DNA of 41,720 nt. Origin: Bacteroidales bacterium. GTDB lineage: Bacteria > Bacteroidota > Bacteroidia > Bacteroidales > JAFGXI01. Position numbers and translations under genes: made by a program. The stretch lies in assembly GCA_026985625.1 (NCBI GenBank), contig JALSQC010000160.1, positions 1-41,720 on the forward strand, written 5' to 3'. Below are positions 26,464 to 34,236 of this stretch, piece after piece. Every line of letters starts with the position of its first letter. Within the stretch, counting starts at the first letter, position 1. A model generated the notes under the pieces. It was given only the letters and a program-made list of their open reading frames with translations, made no database searches and had not been told where the DNA came from.

Positions 26464-27876
26464 TTATTGTCGTCGTCTTAAAACTTTTGTTACAAAATAT
26501 CTTTCGAAGTATTCGGTTGGTGTTCGTGCCGGATTGGCAATTATTTTGCCGTAAGGGTCGATTAAAATATATGTAGGATATGCTAATACATTGTATTCGT
26601 TTATTAGTTTTTTATTTTCTCCGATATTTAAAAAAGTCCAATTTAATGTTTTGTTTTTAGATTTAAATTCTCGTAATTTTTTTAAGTCGGTATCTAAAAA
26701 AATTGTAATTATTTGTAGTTTATCGTTATATTTTTTTTGCAGAGTTTTTAATAGCGAGAAATCTTTCATACAACTATATGCTTTGCTATACATAAAATTA
26801 AGATAAATATATTTTCCTCTAAAATCTTTAAGCGATATGTATGCACTATCGCTATTTTGCAGACTAAAATCAAAACTATTTATATTTTGTGTGGGTTTTA
26901 TATTTATAATTTTTTTCTTAATTTTTTTTGCTATAATTTTATGTTCCTTAATTTTTGATTGTATTATTAAAGTATCAAGAGCTTGCACTATAAAACGTTT
27001 TTTAAAATCGTTATCGTAAATGGCATCGTGTAAGCCTTTAAGTGTTATAAACTCTAAAAGTGTTGTGTCGTCGGTTATAATTTCTTTTGATAACGAACGC
27101 ATAATTACATTTGAACTTTTCGATAAATTTACATTTGAGTATATGTATTTTCCTTTTACCGAATGTCCTATATCGGTAAAATAGTTTCGATACATATTGT
27201 TAAATAAATCCATATATGCAATATTGTTATAAAGTATAGGCTTGTTAACAAAATAGTAATGGGTAATATATTTGTAATCGCGTTTATACGAGAAAAATTT
27301 AAGGTAAGCTATTTTGTAGTATAAATAATTTTTAAAATAATTGTTGTTATATTTATTAAAAGTAGTATCTAAAACATTTATCATAGAATCTATATCGGAT
27401 TTTTCGCGTAACCGAAATATTTTATAAAAATTTAAATTAAGATATGGGTTTAGAATATTGTTAAATTTTTGTATAAGAACATTTACGTCGTCTTTTGCGG
27501 GATTTTTTATTCCTATATTTATTAAAAACGGTCGAAAATACGGGTTTAAGCTGTCTTTTAGTTTTTTTTCGACTAACGGTGGTAAAATAATATTATATTT
27601 TTTATACGGTTCGGCAAAAAAATATGCTTTGTATATGCCTATATTTGTAAAAACTTGTGTTGTTCGATTTAAATTAAACGATAGTTTAAAATTGCCGTTA
27701 TTATCTACTATGCTCGAGTCTAATTTGTCGATATCTTTTGTTATGGGATTGTTGTATTTGTAAAAAACAATAGTTTTGTTTTTATAATCTTTGGCATTGC
27801 CAAAAACACTAACATTTTGCGATTTGGCAAATAAACTTATAATTATTAATAATATTATTAATTTATATTTTAGCAT
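26464..27876 (-). CDS. TlpA-like thioredoxin-fold protein with DUF4369-type N-terminus
   Basis: A 470-residue exported protein with signal peptide (residues 1-19, cleavage after FAKS). Residues ~21-110 resemble the DUF4369 beta-domain that precedes thioredoxins in Bacteroidota (VSVFGNAKDYKNKTIVFYKYN; DSSIVDNNGNFKLSF). The C-terminal ~130 residues are thioredoxin-like, with LKDFRGKYIYLNFMYSKAYSC..., then a cis-proline segment (NVLAYPTYILIDPYGKI). At the expected CxxC the sequence reads KAYSCMKDF, with one cysteine only, so it cannot act as an ordinary dithiol oxidoreductase. It may be a binding or single-Cys variant. The gene lies 36 bases downstream of coaD on the same strand. Confidence 0.82.
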   Translation of the reverse strand: MLKYKLIILLIIISLFAKSQNVSVFGNAKDYKNKTIVFYKYNNPITKDIDKLDSSIVDNNGNFKLSFNLNRTTQVFTNIGIYKAYFFAEPYKKYNIILPPLVEKKLKDSLNPYFRPFLINIGIKNPAKDDVNVLIQKFNNILNPYLNLNFYKIFRLREKSDIDSMINVLDTTFNKYNNNYFKNYLYYKIAYLKFFSYKRDYKYITHYYFVNKPILYNNIAYMDLFNNMYRNYFTDIGHSVKGKYIYSNVNLSKSSNVIMRSLSKEIITDDTTLLEFITLKGLHDAIYDNDFKKRFIVQALDTLIIQSKIKEHKIIAKKIKKKIINIKPTQNINSFDFSLQNSDSAYISLKDFRGKYIYLNFMYSKAYSCMKDFSLLKTLQKKYNDKLQIITIFLDTDLKKLREFKSKNKTLNWTFLNIGENKKLINEYNVLAYPTYILIDPYGKIIANPARTPTEYFERYFVTKVLRRRQ

Positions 27877-27912
27877 TGATTTAAGAAACTTGTTTTTTAT
27901 ATAAATTATTGC

Positions 27913-28374
27913 CTATTTTTTTAAAATAATTCCTTTTGGAATAAATTTATAAGTTTCGCCTTTGTGTTGGTATATATCGCGAATTATTGTAGAGTTTATT
28001 GCTGTAAACTCAGGTTTTGTAAGAATAAATATTGTTTCGATATTGTTATCGATAAGTTTATTGTTTTGAGCAATCATACGTTCGTATTCAAAATCGGCAG
28101 ATGTTCGCAATCCGCGAATTATAAAATTTGCATTGTTTTTTTTGCAAAAATCAATTGTAAGTCCTTCGTATAAATCTACTTTAATTTTTTTATTATTTTT
28201 AAATGTTTGTTTTATCCACTCTAAACGTTTATCAATAGGGAAAAATCCTTTTTTTTGGGAGTTATATCCTATTGCAATAATAATTTCGTCAAAAATTTTT
28301 AGAGCTTTATCGGCAATGTATTTATGTCCTATTGTAATAGGGTCGAACGATCCTGGAAAAACAGCACGTTTCAT
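27913..28374 (-). CDS. coaD: Phosphopantetheine adenylyltransferase
   Basis: Adenylates 4'-phosphopantetheine to dephospho-CoA, the penultimate CoA step. The 153-residue protein begins MKRAVFPGSFDPITIGHKYIADK, with the nucleotidyltransferase TxGH motif (here TIGH), and ends with AINSTIIRDIYQHKGE, a version of the conserved ISSS/TxxR segment; NFIIRGLRTSADFEYERMIAQNNK in the middle is also diagnostic. Length is standard. It starts four bases after the BtuF-like stop, so it is the fifth gene of the 32.3-26.5 kb minus-strand run. Confidence 0.96.
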   Translation of the reverse strand: MKRAVFPGSFDPITIGHKYIADKALKIFDEIIIAIGYNSQKKGFFPIDKRLEWIKQTFKNNKKIKVDLYEGLTIDFCKKNNANFIIRGLRTSADFEYERMIAQNNKLIDNNIETIFILTKPEFTAINSTIIRDIYQHKGETYKFIPKGIILKK

Positions 28375-28378
28375 AGTT

Positions 28379-29140
28379 TTATATTTTTTTTATCAAGTTA
28401 TTAATATATTCGGGCGATTTAATTAAACGGGAACCATACCAAGCAAAATATTCGCAATCGACTATAAATAATTTTGTTGATTTAAGATTTGTGAAAATTT
28501 TTTTATGTTTTTCGGTAAATTTATATGGTTCGGTTGATAAAAAAATAATATCAGGATTTAGTTTTTCTATCTCGTTTAATGTTGTTACAGGATATCTGTC
28601 GTGTTTAAAATCAAAAATATTTTTTCCTCCTGTTTTTTTCATAATATCGTTTATAAATGTATTTTTTCCTACAACCATTAATGGATTGTTCCAAATAAAA
28701 AATGCAAAAGATTTACCATTTAACGATAATGATATTTTGCTGAAATTATGTTTAATTTTATTAATTATTTGTTTTGCATTTTTTTTTGTTTTTGTAATTA
28801 TTCCGATATTATTTATTTCTGTAAGAGCATCGTCTAACGTATTAATATCGGTTAAATATATGTTATATTTTTTTGATAATTCTTCGATTTGTTTTTTTGT
28901 ATTTTCTTCTTTGCTTGCAATTATTAGGTCGGGATTTATTGTATTTATTTTATCGATGTTTATATTTTTTGTTCCTCCTATTTTTTCTATTTTTTTTACT
29001 TTATCTTTAGGCGATATACAAAAATTTGTTATTCCTTTTATATTTTTTTCTAAACCTAAATCAAACAATAATTCTGTTAACGAAGGAACTAACGATACAA
29101 TTTTATTTATTGTAATATTGTCGGTTTTTTTTATAAACAT
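28379..29140 (-). CDS. BtuF-like helical-backbone metal receptor protein without signal peptide
   Basis: A 253-residue protein with the two-lobed layout of cobalamin/iron-siderophore receptors: KIVSLVPSLTELLFDLGLEKNIKGITNFC at residues ~12-40, IGGTKNINIDKINTINPDLIIAS near 53-75, a long helix in the middle (LTEINNIGIITKTKKNAKQIINKI), and NPLMVVGKNTFINDIMKKTGGKNIF, then LNPDIIFLSTEPYKF in the second lobe. In B12 uptake such proteins capture corrinoid in the periplasm. Here no signal peptide or lipobox is visible, so export is doubtful and the ligand is unknown. No BtuC/BtuD permease or ATPase gene lies nearby. The ATG overlaps the transporter stop (TAATG). Confidence 0.85.
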   Translation of the reverse strand: MFIKKTDNITINKIVSLVPSLTELLFDLGLEKNIKGITNFCISPKDKVKKIEKIGGTKNINIDKINTINPDLIIASKEENTKKQIEELSKKYNIYLTDINTLDDALTEINNIGIITKTKKNAKQIINKIKHNFSKISLSLNGKSFAFFIWNNPLMVVGKNTFINDIMKKTGGKNIFDFKHDRYPVTTLNEIEKLNPDIIFLSTEPYKFTEKHKKIFTNLKSTKLFIVDCEYFAWYGSRLIKSPEYINNLIKKI

Positions 29141-31356
29141 TAACTAATTTCTTTTTCTTTGGTAGAGTTTACAAATAATACGTTTCCTATATCGGGATAT
29201 TGGTTAAATAGTGTTACATCGTTTTTTTCTATATCTTCTTTTAAAAATCCCACAATTGTTAAATCTGCATCCATAGAGTTTTCGGATATTATTTGAGCAT
29301 TTGTTTTATTTGTATTGTTTGATATTAAATTTACATTTTTAGATGATATTGGCAATCGTCCTGTTTTTATTAATTCTTTAATTTTTTGTTTTTGGTTTTC
29401 TATATCAGAATTGGGGAATATTGCAAAGATTTTAATTATTCCGTGTTTCCATTCGGGGTGTCCCAGTATAATATAGGCTATTAAAATCATAAGATTTGCA
29501 TTTTCAAAATCGTTAACCGTAATCCAGATATGAATATATTTTTTGTAACCAAAGCCTTTATACGATGTATTTAGAATACAAATATCGAGATTAGATGCAC
29601 AAAATAGCTTGTAATTTTCGAGGGCGGTTTTTAAAACGTCGGGATTCTCCCTCGAGAACTCAAAAAGTATCATATTATTTCCTTTTCCGGCTATTCCCGA
29701 TAGCTGAACAACTTGTGCTAATGCTGATGTATATGACGGGCTTATTATTGTATCGAGGTAAACTCTGTTTTTGTTTCCCGATGCAAGATTTATAAGTTTT
29801 TTTAATACTTTTCGTGATTCTTCGTTAGTTTCTTTATTTAACATACCTTTTATATAGTGTATATAAGTTCCAAATCCGTATTTATACGACATCCATCGTA
29901 AAAAATCAAATGCTGAACGGCGTTTAAAGGTGTCTTCTGATATACATATTATAAATGGTCGCCAACTTATGTCTCTTTCTTCTTTATCGGCACGTTGGGC
30001 AAAAACCTGTAATTGACGGCTAAGTTGAAAAATTACTCCTTTAAATAGTTTTCCTATACCTTGTTTTTCATTAGATGTTTTTGTAATAGCATAATATATA
30101 ATTGTCATAATTATTAACGATAAAACAGCATACGGCATATTCATTTTAAACATTAACCATATTGATAATAATGCACCTGCTGCCGATAAATACCATTTAG
30201 ATTTAAAAGTAGGGCGATATGCAGGGTCGGCTGCAAAATGTTCGAGAAATGATATTGCACAAATTGCACCATACGTAACCATAAAAAACATTGATATTAT
30301 CTGTGCAACAAAGTTTACGTCTCCTATAAAAATAAAAATAAATGCAATAATTATTGTTATTATTGATGAGTTTTGTGGTTCATTTGTTTCTCCTTTGCCT
30401 TTAGATAACCAACGGTTAATTTTAATATTGGGTGCTATTTTATCTAATCCTATTGCTTGTAATGTTCTTGGGGCAACCATAATTGAGCCAAGTGCCGACG
30501 ATATTGATGCGGCTGCTAAACCTATGGGAATTATTGGTCCCCAAATGGCTATACGTTGCATTATTAATTGGTCGTTATTTAAATCTTCGGGGCTTGCCGA
30601 TATTGCTAATTTATATGCAATTAATACATAAATAATTATTCCTATAATTGTTGCCCAAATAGTTCCCCTGGGTATTGATTTTTTTGGGTCTCTTAAATCT
30701 CCCGATAATCCTAATCCTGCGGCAAGTCCTGTAAATGCAGGAAATATTATTGTAAATACTTGAAAATACGAGTAATTGCTATTTACATGAGCACTTAAAT
30801 TGTATTGATTATGTGGTGTTAGCGAATGTCCAAATAAAAACATTGTTAATGATAGCCCAAGTATTGCAACAACAAGATATAAAATTTTCATTCCTACATT
30901 TGCTCCTTTTGTTAAAAAAACAACCGATAATAATGCCATTGTAGGAATGCTTATTGCTCTTTTATCGTAAATTAACCAGCCCCAATTTTCTGCAATATAT
31001 TTTATTAGAGGGTCAAATGCCTCTGAAAAGGCTATTACATAAAACGCAACACTAATGGCTTGCGAAAGGTATAATGTTAGTCCTATAGCTCCTCCAATAT
31101 TTAAACCAAACGAACGCGAAATTATATAATATGCTCCGCCGCCCATTACTTTTTGATTTGTAGCTATCTCGGCAACAGCCATAGCTGTGGGAACTGTTAT
31201 TAAATGGCCAAGAATAATAATCCCTAAAACTCCCCAAAAACCTACTTGTCCTACAGCCCAACCAAAACGTAAAAATAAAATAGCTCCAAGTATGGTTGAT
31301 ATGGCTGTTAAAAAAACAGGAAGGGTTCCAAATCCGGCATTTTTTTGTTTATTCAT
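29140..31356 (-). CDS. SLC12/APC-family cation-chloride-type transporter
   Basis: A 738-residue membrane transporter. The first ~440 residues hold about twelve membrane segments starting with GTLPVFLTAISTILGAILFLRFGWAVGQVG, then KVMGGGAYYIISRSFGLNIGG, matching the LeuT-like APC fold and in particular the Na-K-2Cl (SLC12) branch that bacterial members of this type belong to. The last ~280 residues are a soluble cytoplasmic domain (landmarks RPFIICISEDTFKRRSAFDFLRWMSY, and SMDADLTIVGFLKEDI), which resembles the regulatory tail of SLC12 carriers. Substrate is not determined by sequence. The BtuF-like gene starts within its stop codon; ybeY lies 106 bases upstream. Confidence 0.85.
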   Translation of the reverse strand: MNKQKNAGFGTLPVFLTAISTILGAILFLRFGWAVGQVGFWGVLGIIILGHLITVPTAMAVAEIATNQKVMGGGAYYIISRSFGLNIGGAIGLTLYLSQAISVAFYVIAFSEAFDPLIKYIAENWGWLIYDKRAISIPTMALLSVVFLTKGANVGMKILYLVVAILGLSLTMFLFGHSLTPHNQYNLSAHVNSNYSYFQVFTIIFPAFTGLAAGLGLSGDLRDPKKSIPRGTIWATIIGIIIYVLIAYKLAISASPEDLNNDQLIMQRIAIWGPIIPIGLAAASISSALGSIMVAPRTLQAIGLDKIAPNIKINRWLSKGKGETNEPQNSSIITIIIAFIFIFIGDVNFVAQIISMFFMVTYGAICAISFLEHFAADPAYRPTFKSKWYLSAAGALLSIWLMFKMNMPYAVLSLIIMTIIYYAITKTSNEKQGIGKLFKGVIFQLSRQLQVFAQRADKEERDISWRPFIICISEDTFKRRSAFDFLRWMSYKYGFGTYIHYIKGMLNKETNEESRKVLKKLINLASGNKNRVYLDTIISPSYTSALAQVVQLSGIAGKGNNMILFEFSRENPDVLKTALENYKLFCASNLDICILNTSYKGFGYKKYIHIWITVNDFENANLMILIAYIILGHPEWKHGIIKIFAIFPNSDIENQKQKIKELIKTGRLPISSKNVNLISNNTNKTNAQIISENSMDADLTIVGFLKEDIEKNDVTLFNQYPDIGNVLFVNSTKEKEIS

Positions 31357-31462
31357 TTTGTATGTAGAAAATAAATATTTAAGTAAAAATAAATATTTTA
31401 TTTTATTAAATCTATTTTTTATAAAATATTATTTGCAGGGTAATGTGTTTTTTGTTTCTTAA

Positions 31463-31891
31463 TTAAACGCGGTTATTAAAAATTTTTGATAGATAATAGT
31501 TTTCTAAGTCTCGCATTTTCTTTGTTTCTTGCTTTGTTTTATCGTTTTGTCCTGTAAGGTGTAAGATTCCATGGATTAAAACTCTGTAAAATTCGTGTAA
31601 ATATTTTTCTTTAAAAATTTTTGAGTTTTCTTTTATTCTGTCAATACTAATATAAATATCGGCATTTACGGTTTTTAAATCGGTATAATCAAATGTAATT
31701 ATGTCGGTATAATAATCGTGATTAAGATATTGATTGTTTATTTCTATAATTAAATCGTCGGAACAAAAAATATAGTTTATTTCTCCTATTAAAAAACCTC
31801 TTGATGTAATTGTGTCTGAAATCCACTTTTTTGTTTTTTTACGCAAGAATGCAGGAGGATTTCTGTCTTCGGAAAAAAAATTAATTGCCAT
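31463..31891 (-). CDS. ybeY: Endoribonuclease YbeY (rRNA maturation factor)
   Basis: Metal-dependent endoribonuclease used in 16S rRNA 3'-end maturation and quality control. The 142-residue protein carries ADIYISIDRI near residue 80 and the metal-binding HGILHLTGQND near residue 114. The first two His are present, and the third ligand position is Asp rather than His, a substitution common in Bacteroidota as far as I recall. Its start lies inside the end of the anti-sigma-type gene (11-base overlap), suggesting coupled translation. A 106-base gap separates it from the transporter. Confidence 0.92.
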   Translation of the reverse strand: MAINFFSEDRNPPAFLRKKTKKWISDTITSRGFLIGEINYIFCSDDLIIEINNQYLNHDYYTDIITFDYTDLKTVNADIYISIDRIKENSKIFKEKYLHEFYRVLIHGILHLTGQNDKTKQETKKMRDLENYYLSKIFNNRV

Positions 31892-32285
31892 TTAATTTAA
31901 ATTTAATTTCTACCGCAGAGCCGTTATTTATAAAATTTAGTTCGTCGGATAAATGTTTTATTAAGAAAATTCCTCTTCCGTCGGGTTTTTCAATATTTTC
32001 GGGTAATGTTGGGTCGGGTATGTTTTTATAGTCAAAACCGTTGCCTTGGTCTTTTATGTAAAATTTTAATGTATTTGAATCAATATTGCATTCGAGACTG
32101 ATAAATTTGTTGTTGTCTAAATTATTACCATGTATTATTGCGTTGTTTACTGCTTCGGTTACCGAAACTAAAACGTTTCCAAATAAATCGTCTTTTATAG
32201 ATAGTTTTTTTGCTATTTCTTCTATAAATTTTTCTACAAGATTAATATTTTCAATATCAGAATTAAATTCTAACCGAGTTTTCAT
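31881..32285 (-). CDS. RsbW-like ATP-binding protein (anti-sigma-factor-type kinase)
   Basis: A 134-residue GHKL-fold protein. The ATP-binding motifs are visible: VSVTEAVNNAIIHGNNLDNNK near residues 42-62 (N-box), IKDQGNGFDYKNIP near residue 83 (G1-type), and GRGIFLIKHLSDELNF near residue 109 (G2). RsbW/SpoIIAB proteins phosphorylate anti-anti-sigma factors or bind sigma factors. No sigma, RsbV or RsbU partner lies in the window, so its target is unknown. It is the first gene of the minus-strand run, and its stop overlaps the ybeY start. A strong terminator of the sulfur operon lies directly upstream (32363-32386). The 134-residue length is typical of single-domain family members. Confidence 0.87.
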   Translation of the reverse strand: MKTRLEFNSDIENINLVEKFIEEIAKKLSIKDDLFGNVLVSVTEAVNNAIIHGNNLDNNKFISLECNIDSNTLKFYIKDQGNGFDYKNIPDPTLPENIEKPDGRGIFLIKHLSDELNFINNGSAVEIKFKLNGN

Positions 32286-32362
32286 TATAATTTAAGTGTT
32301 TATAAATAGTGTATTTTCTTTATACTAAAAAATTTAAATTGTGTTACATTTTTTTATAAAAA

Positions 32363-32386
32363 AAGCAGAATTTTAAAATTCTGCTT
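32363..32386 (-). terminator. Terminator of the sulfur operon
   Basis: AAGCAGAATTTT (32363-32374) is followed directly by its exact reverse complement AAAATTCTGCTT (32375-32386). On the minus strand the stem is followed by seven T's. It lies 22 bases beyond the stop of the third tailed rhodanese and separates that operon from the RsbW-like gene. Confidence 0.8.
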
Positions 32387-32407
32387 AATATATTTTATGT
32401 GGATTTT

Positions 32408-33532
32408 TTAACCACAACCTCCTGTAACTTCTTTTTTCTTGCGTTTTATAAGTTTTTTCTTTGGTTTTGGCGAAGAGTTGTTAGTATTTGTTGCTGTATT
32501 TATTTTTTTATTGCTTGGTTTTTCTCCTTTAATTAATGGAAAGTCGTGTAATTTTTCGGCTGGTTTAAATCCGTGCCAATGTTCTCGTGATACTAAAACA
32601 TCGTGCATAAAACTATTTGCTCCAAAACCAAGGGTAAATGCTTTATATCCTAATAATCTTAGATATGCTATTGTAAAAGCTGCGTTTTGTCCTGTAAAAC
32701 AATATACTAATATGTTTTTATCAGTTGGTAATGTGTTTAAGAATGTTGTGTCGCTTAAGTCGTGTTTTGGAGTATATTGTATTGCTCCGGGTATATGGCC
32801 TTTTAAATATTTATCTTTTGGCCAATAGTTTATAATATAAAAATTACTGTCGGCAAAAGCTTTATCGGCTTTAACTATTAATTTATAGAATGGTATGTTT
32901 AATGCTTCTTTTGCTCTTTCTTTAAGGATTTCTGCTCCGCATTGTTTTCCGGTTTTTATTTCGGGAAGGTTATATTTTCTTCCTTTGGGATTATTTTTTG
33001 TTTCTAATGCATTTGCATATTTATTTGATATGTTTTTTGACCAATCGTCAAAAGTTCTGTTCCACGAACCCATTCCGTATTTCATAGCATATACATTATT
33101 ATATCCTAGTAATCGCAATATTGATGTTGCGTAACTTGATGATTGTCCGGAATAACAAACTAAAACTATTTTATCGTATATTGCAGGTACTATATTTTTT
33201 TCGAAATAGTTGATGAGATTGTTCATTTTTACATTAACGGCTCCGTTTATATGTCCTTCTACATAATCGTCGTGTAATCGTGTATCTATAACAAAGTAAT
33301 CTGATAGATTTTCGTTTACATCTTCGGCAGAAACCATATTAGGAACTCCTAATGTGTTTATATAATCACCGGTATTTTTTATATACTCCATTAATATCTG
33401 GTTCTCGGGTAATGTTATGGAGTCTTCGTTGATTGTTTTTACATTTAATCCGGGATTATAATAATGTTCGCAACTACTTGTAATAATTGCAAATGATATA
33501 AATACAAATAAAATTTTTATAATTCTTTTCAT
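32408..33532 (-). CDS. Double-rhodanese lipoprotein with C-terminal GGCG tail (last of three)
   Basis: A 374-residue lipoprotein with two rhodanese domains. I chose the ATG at 33530-33532 (MKRIIKIL...), which gives a normal lipoprotein signal ending in TSSC (Cys21); the alternative ATG at 33554-33556 adds eight residues. Domain 1 (~65-165) has the loop VLVCYSGQSSSYA with Cys126. Domain 2 (~215-320) has LVYCFTGQNAAF with Cys278. Both catalytic cysteines are present, so this is the only probably active sulfurtransferase of the trio. The C-terminus is KPKKKLIKRKKKEVTGGCG, a nine-lysine-and-arginine basic tail with a penultimate Cys. Rhodaneses move sulfane sulfur; anchored in the periplasm it would handle thiosulfate or polysulfide for the adjacent PsrABC-like complex. 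Last gene of the operon, before a strong terminator. Confidence 0.85.
   Translation of the reverse strand: MKRIIKILFVFISFAIITSSCEHYYNPGLNVKTINEDSITLPENQILMEYIKNTGDYINTLGVPNMVSAEDVNENLSDYFVIDTRLHDDYVEGHINGAVNVKMNNLINYFEKNIVPAIYDKIVLVCYSGQSSSYATSILRLLGYNNVYAMKYGMGSWNRTFDDWSKNISNKYANALETKNNPKGRKYNLPEIKTGKQCGAEILKERAKEALNIPFYKLIVKADKAFADSNFYIINYWPKDKYLKGHIPGAIQYTPKHDLSDTTFLNTLPTDKNILVYCFTGQNAAFTIAYLRLLGYKAFTLGFGANSFMHDVLVSREHWHGFKPAEKLHDFPLIKGEKPSNKKINTATNTNNSSPKPKKKLIKRKKKEVTGGCG
32411..32467 (-). repeat. 57-base tail-coding repeat, copy 1 (GGCG tail)
   Basis: Codes for the last 19 residues of the double-rhodanese protein. It differs from the copy at 33580-33636 at two positions and from the copy at 34240-34296 at three, all synonymous. 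Similarity ends sharply at the first Lys codon and at the stop. Confidence 0.9.
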
Positions 33533-33576
33533 TTTTGTTATTTTATAAATTAACAAATTATTTTTTATTTTTTAAA

Positions 33577-34191
33577 TTATCCACAACCTCCTGTAACTTC
33601 TTTTTTCTTACGTTTTATAAGTTTTTTCTTTGGTTTAGATGATGTGTTATTATCGGTAGGAACTGTTCCTCCTGCTGTTTCGGCTACAACTTTCGCATAA
33701 TCGTATTTTGGTTTTTCGTCGTTATAAATTCCAGTTTTTATGCCGAAATCGTTTATCATATATTTATTTATAAAATCGAAACCACCTAAAGCTACTTTAA
33801 TATTTTTATAATTAAGTTGTTTTAGCATTAGATATACATCAATGGCTTGTGTTGCATTGTAACCATATATTACATTAATTTTTTTATCTTGATTTAAGAT
33901 GTCAAAATTTTCGTTATTAAAAATATCTTTTGCCGGCACATTAATTGCTGAATCTACATGATTTACTATAAAGTCATGTGGGGTTCTTAAATCTATAAAT
34001 CTGTATGTTTTCATTTTTTCTGGACAATAAAAAATATTTGCCACTTTTTCTACAGGTAATATATCTGTTTTATTAATGTATGTTTTTAATGTTTGTTCCG
34101 GAGATAAAACATATTTTTTACTATTGTCAACTCCACAACTAATCATTAAAACTATTACCGATAGTATTAATATTTTATTTATTATTTTCAT
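33577..34191 (-). CDS. Rhodanese-fold lipoprotein lacking the catalytic cysteine, with GGCG tail (second of three)
   Basis: A 204-residue lipoprotein. The ATG at 34189-34191 (MKIINKIL...) gives a signal ending in MISC (Cys19); the alternative ATG at 34213-34215 adds eight residues. The single rhodanese domain (~55-160) has TYRFIDLRTPHDFIVNHVDSAINVP, the usual entry strand, but where an active rhodanese has CxxGxR the loop reads INVIYGYNATQAID, with no Cys. Remaining cysteines are the lipobox Cys, Cys56 (FYCPE) and the tail Cys. The C-terminus SKPKKKLIKRKKKEVTGGCG is identical to its two neighbours. Such pseudo-rhodaneses may bind sulfur anions or partners without turning over. It lies between the other two tailed genes in the same operon. 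Confidence 0.85.
   Translation of the reverse strand: MKIINKILILSVIVLMISCGVDNSKKYVLSPEQTLKTYINKTDILPVEKVANIFYCPEKMKTYRFIDLRTPHDFIVNHVDSAINVPAKDIFNNENFDILNQDKKINVIYGYNATQAIDVYLMLKQLNYKNIKVALGGFDFINKYMINDFGIKTGIYNDEKPKYDYAKVVAETAGGTVPTDNNTSSKPKKKLIKRKKKEVTGGCG
33580..33636 (-). repeat. 57-base tail-coding repeat, copy 2 (GGCG tail)
   Basis: Encodes the terminal 19 residues of the second rhodanese-fold protein. One synonymous difference from copy 3 and two from copy 1. The flanking DNA is unrelated between copies, apart from a shared Ser codon before it in copies 2 and 3. Confidence 0.9.
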
Positions 34192-34236
34192 TATTTTTAA
34201 TTTTTTATTATACAATAATATTTAGATTATAAATAA

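Noticed and set aside
28491..29147. Long plus-strand reading frame of 218 codons
   Set aside because: It is antisense to the BtuF-like gene, which has clear family motifs; the plus-strand product is a hydrophobic shadow of a very AT-rich gene.
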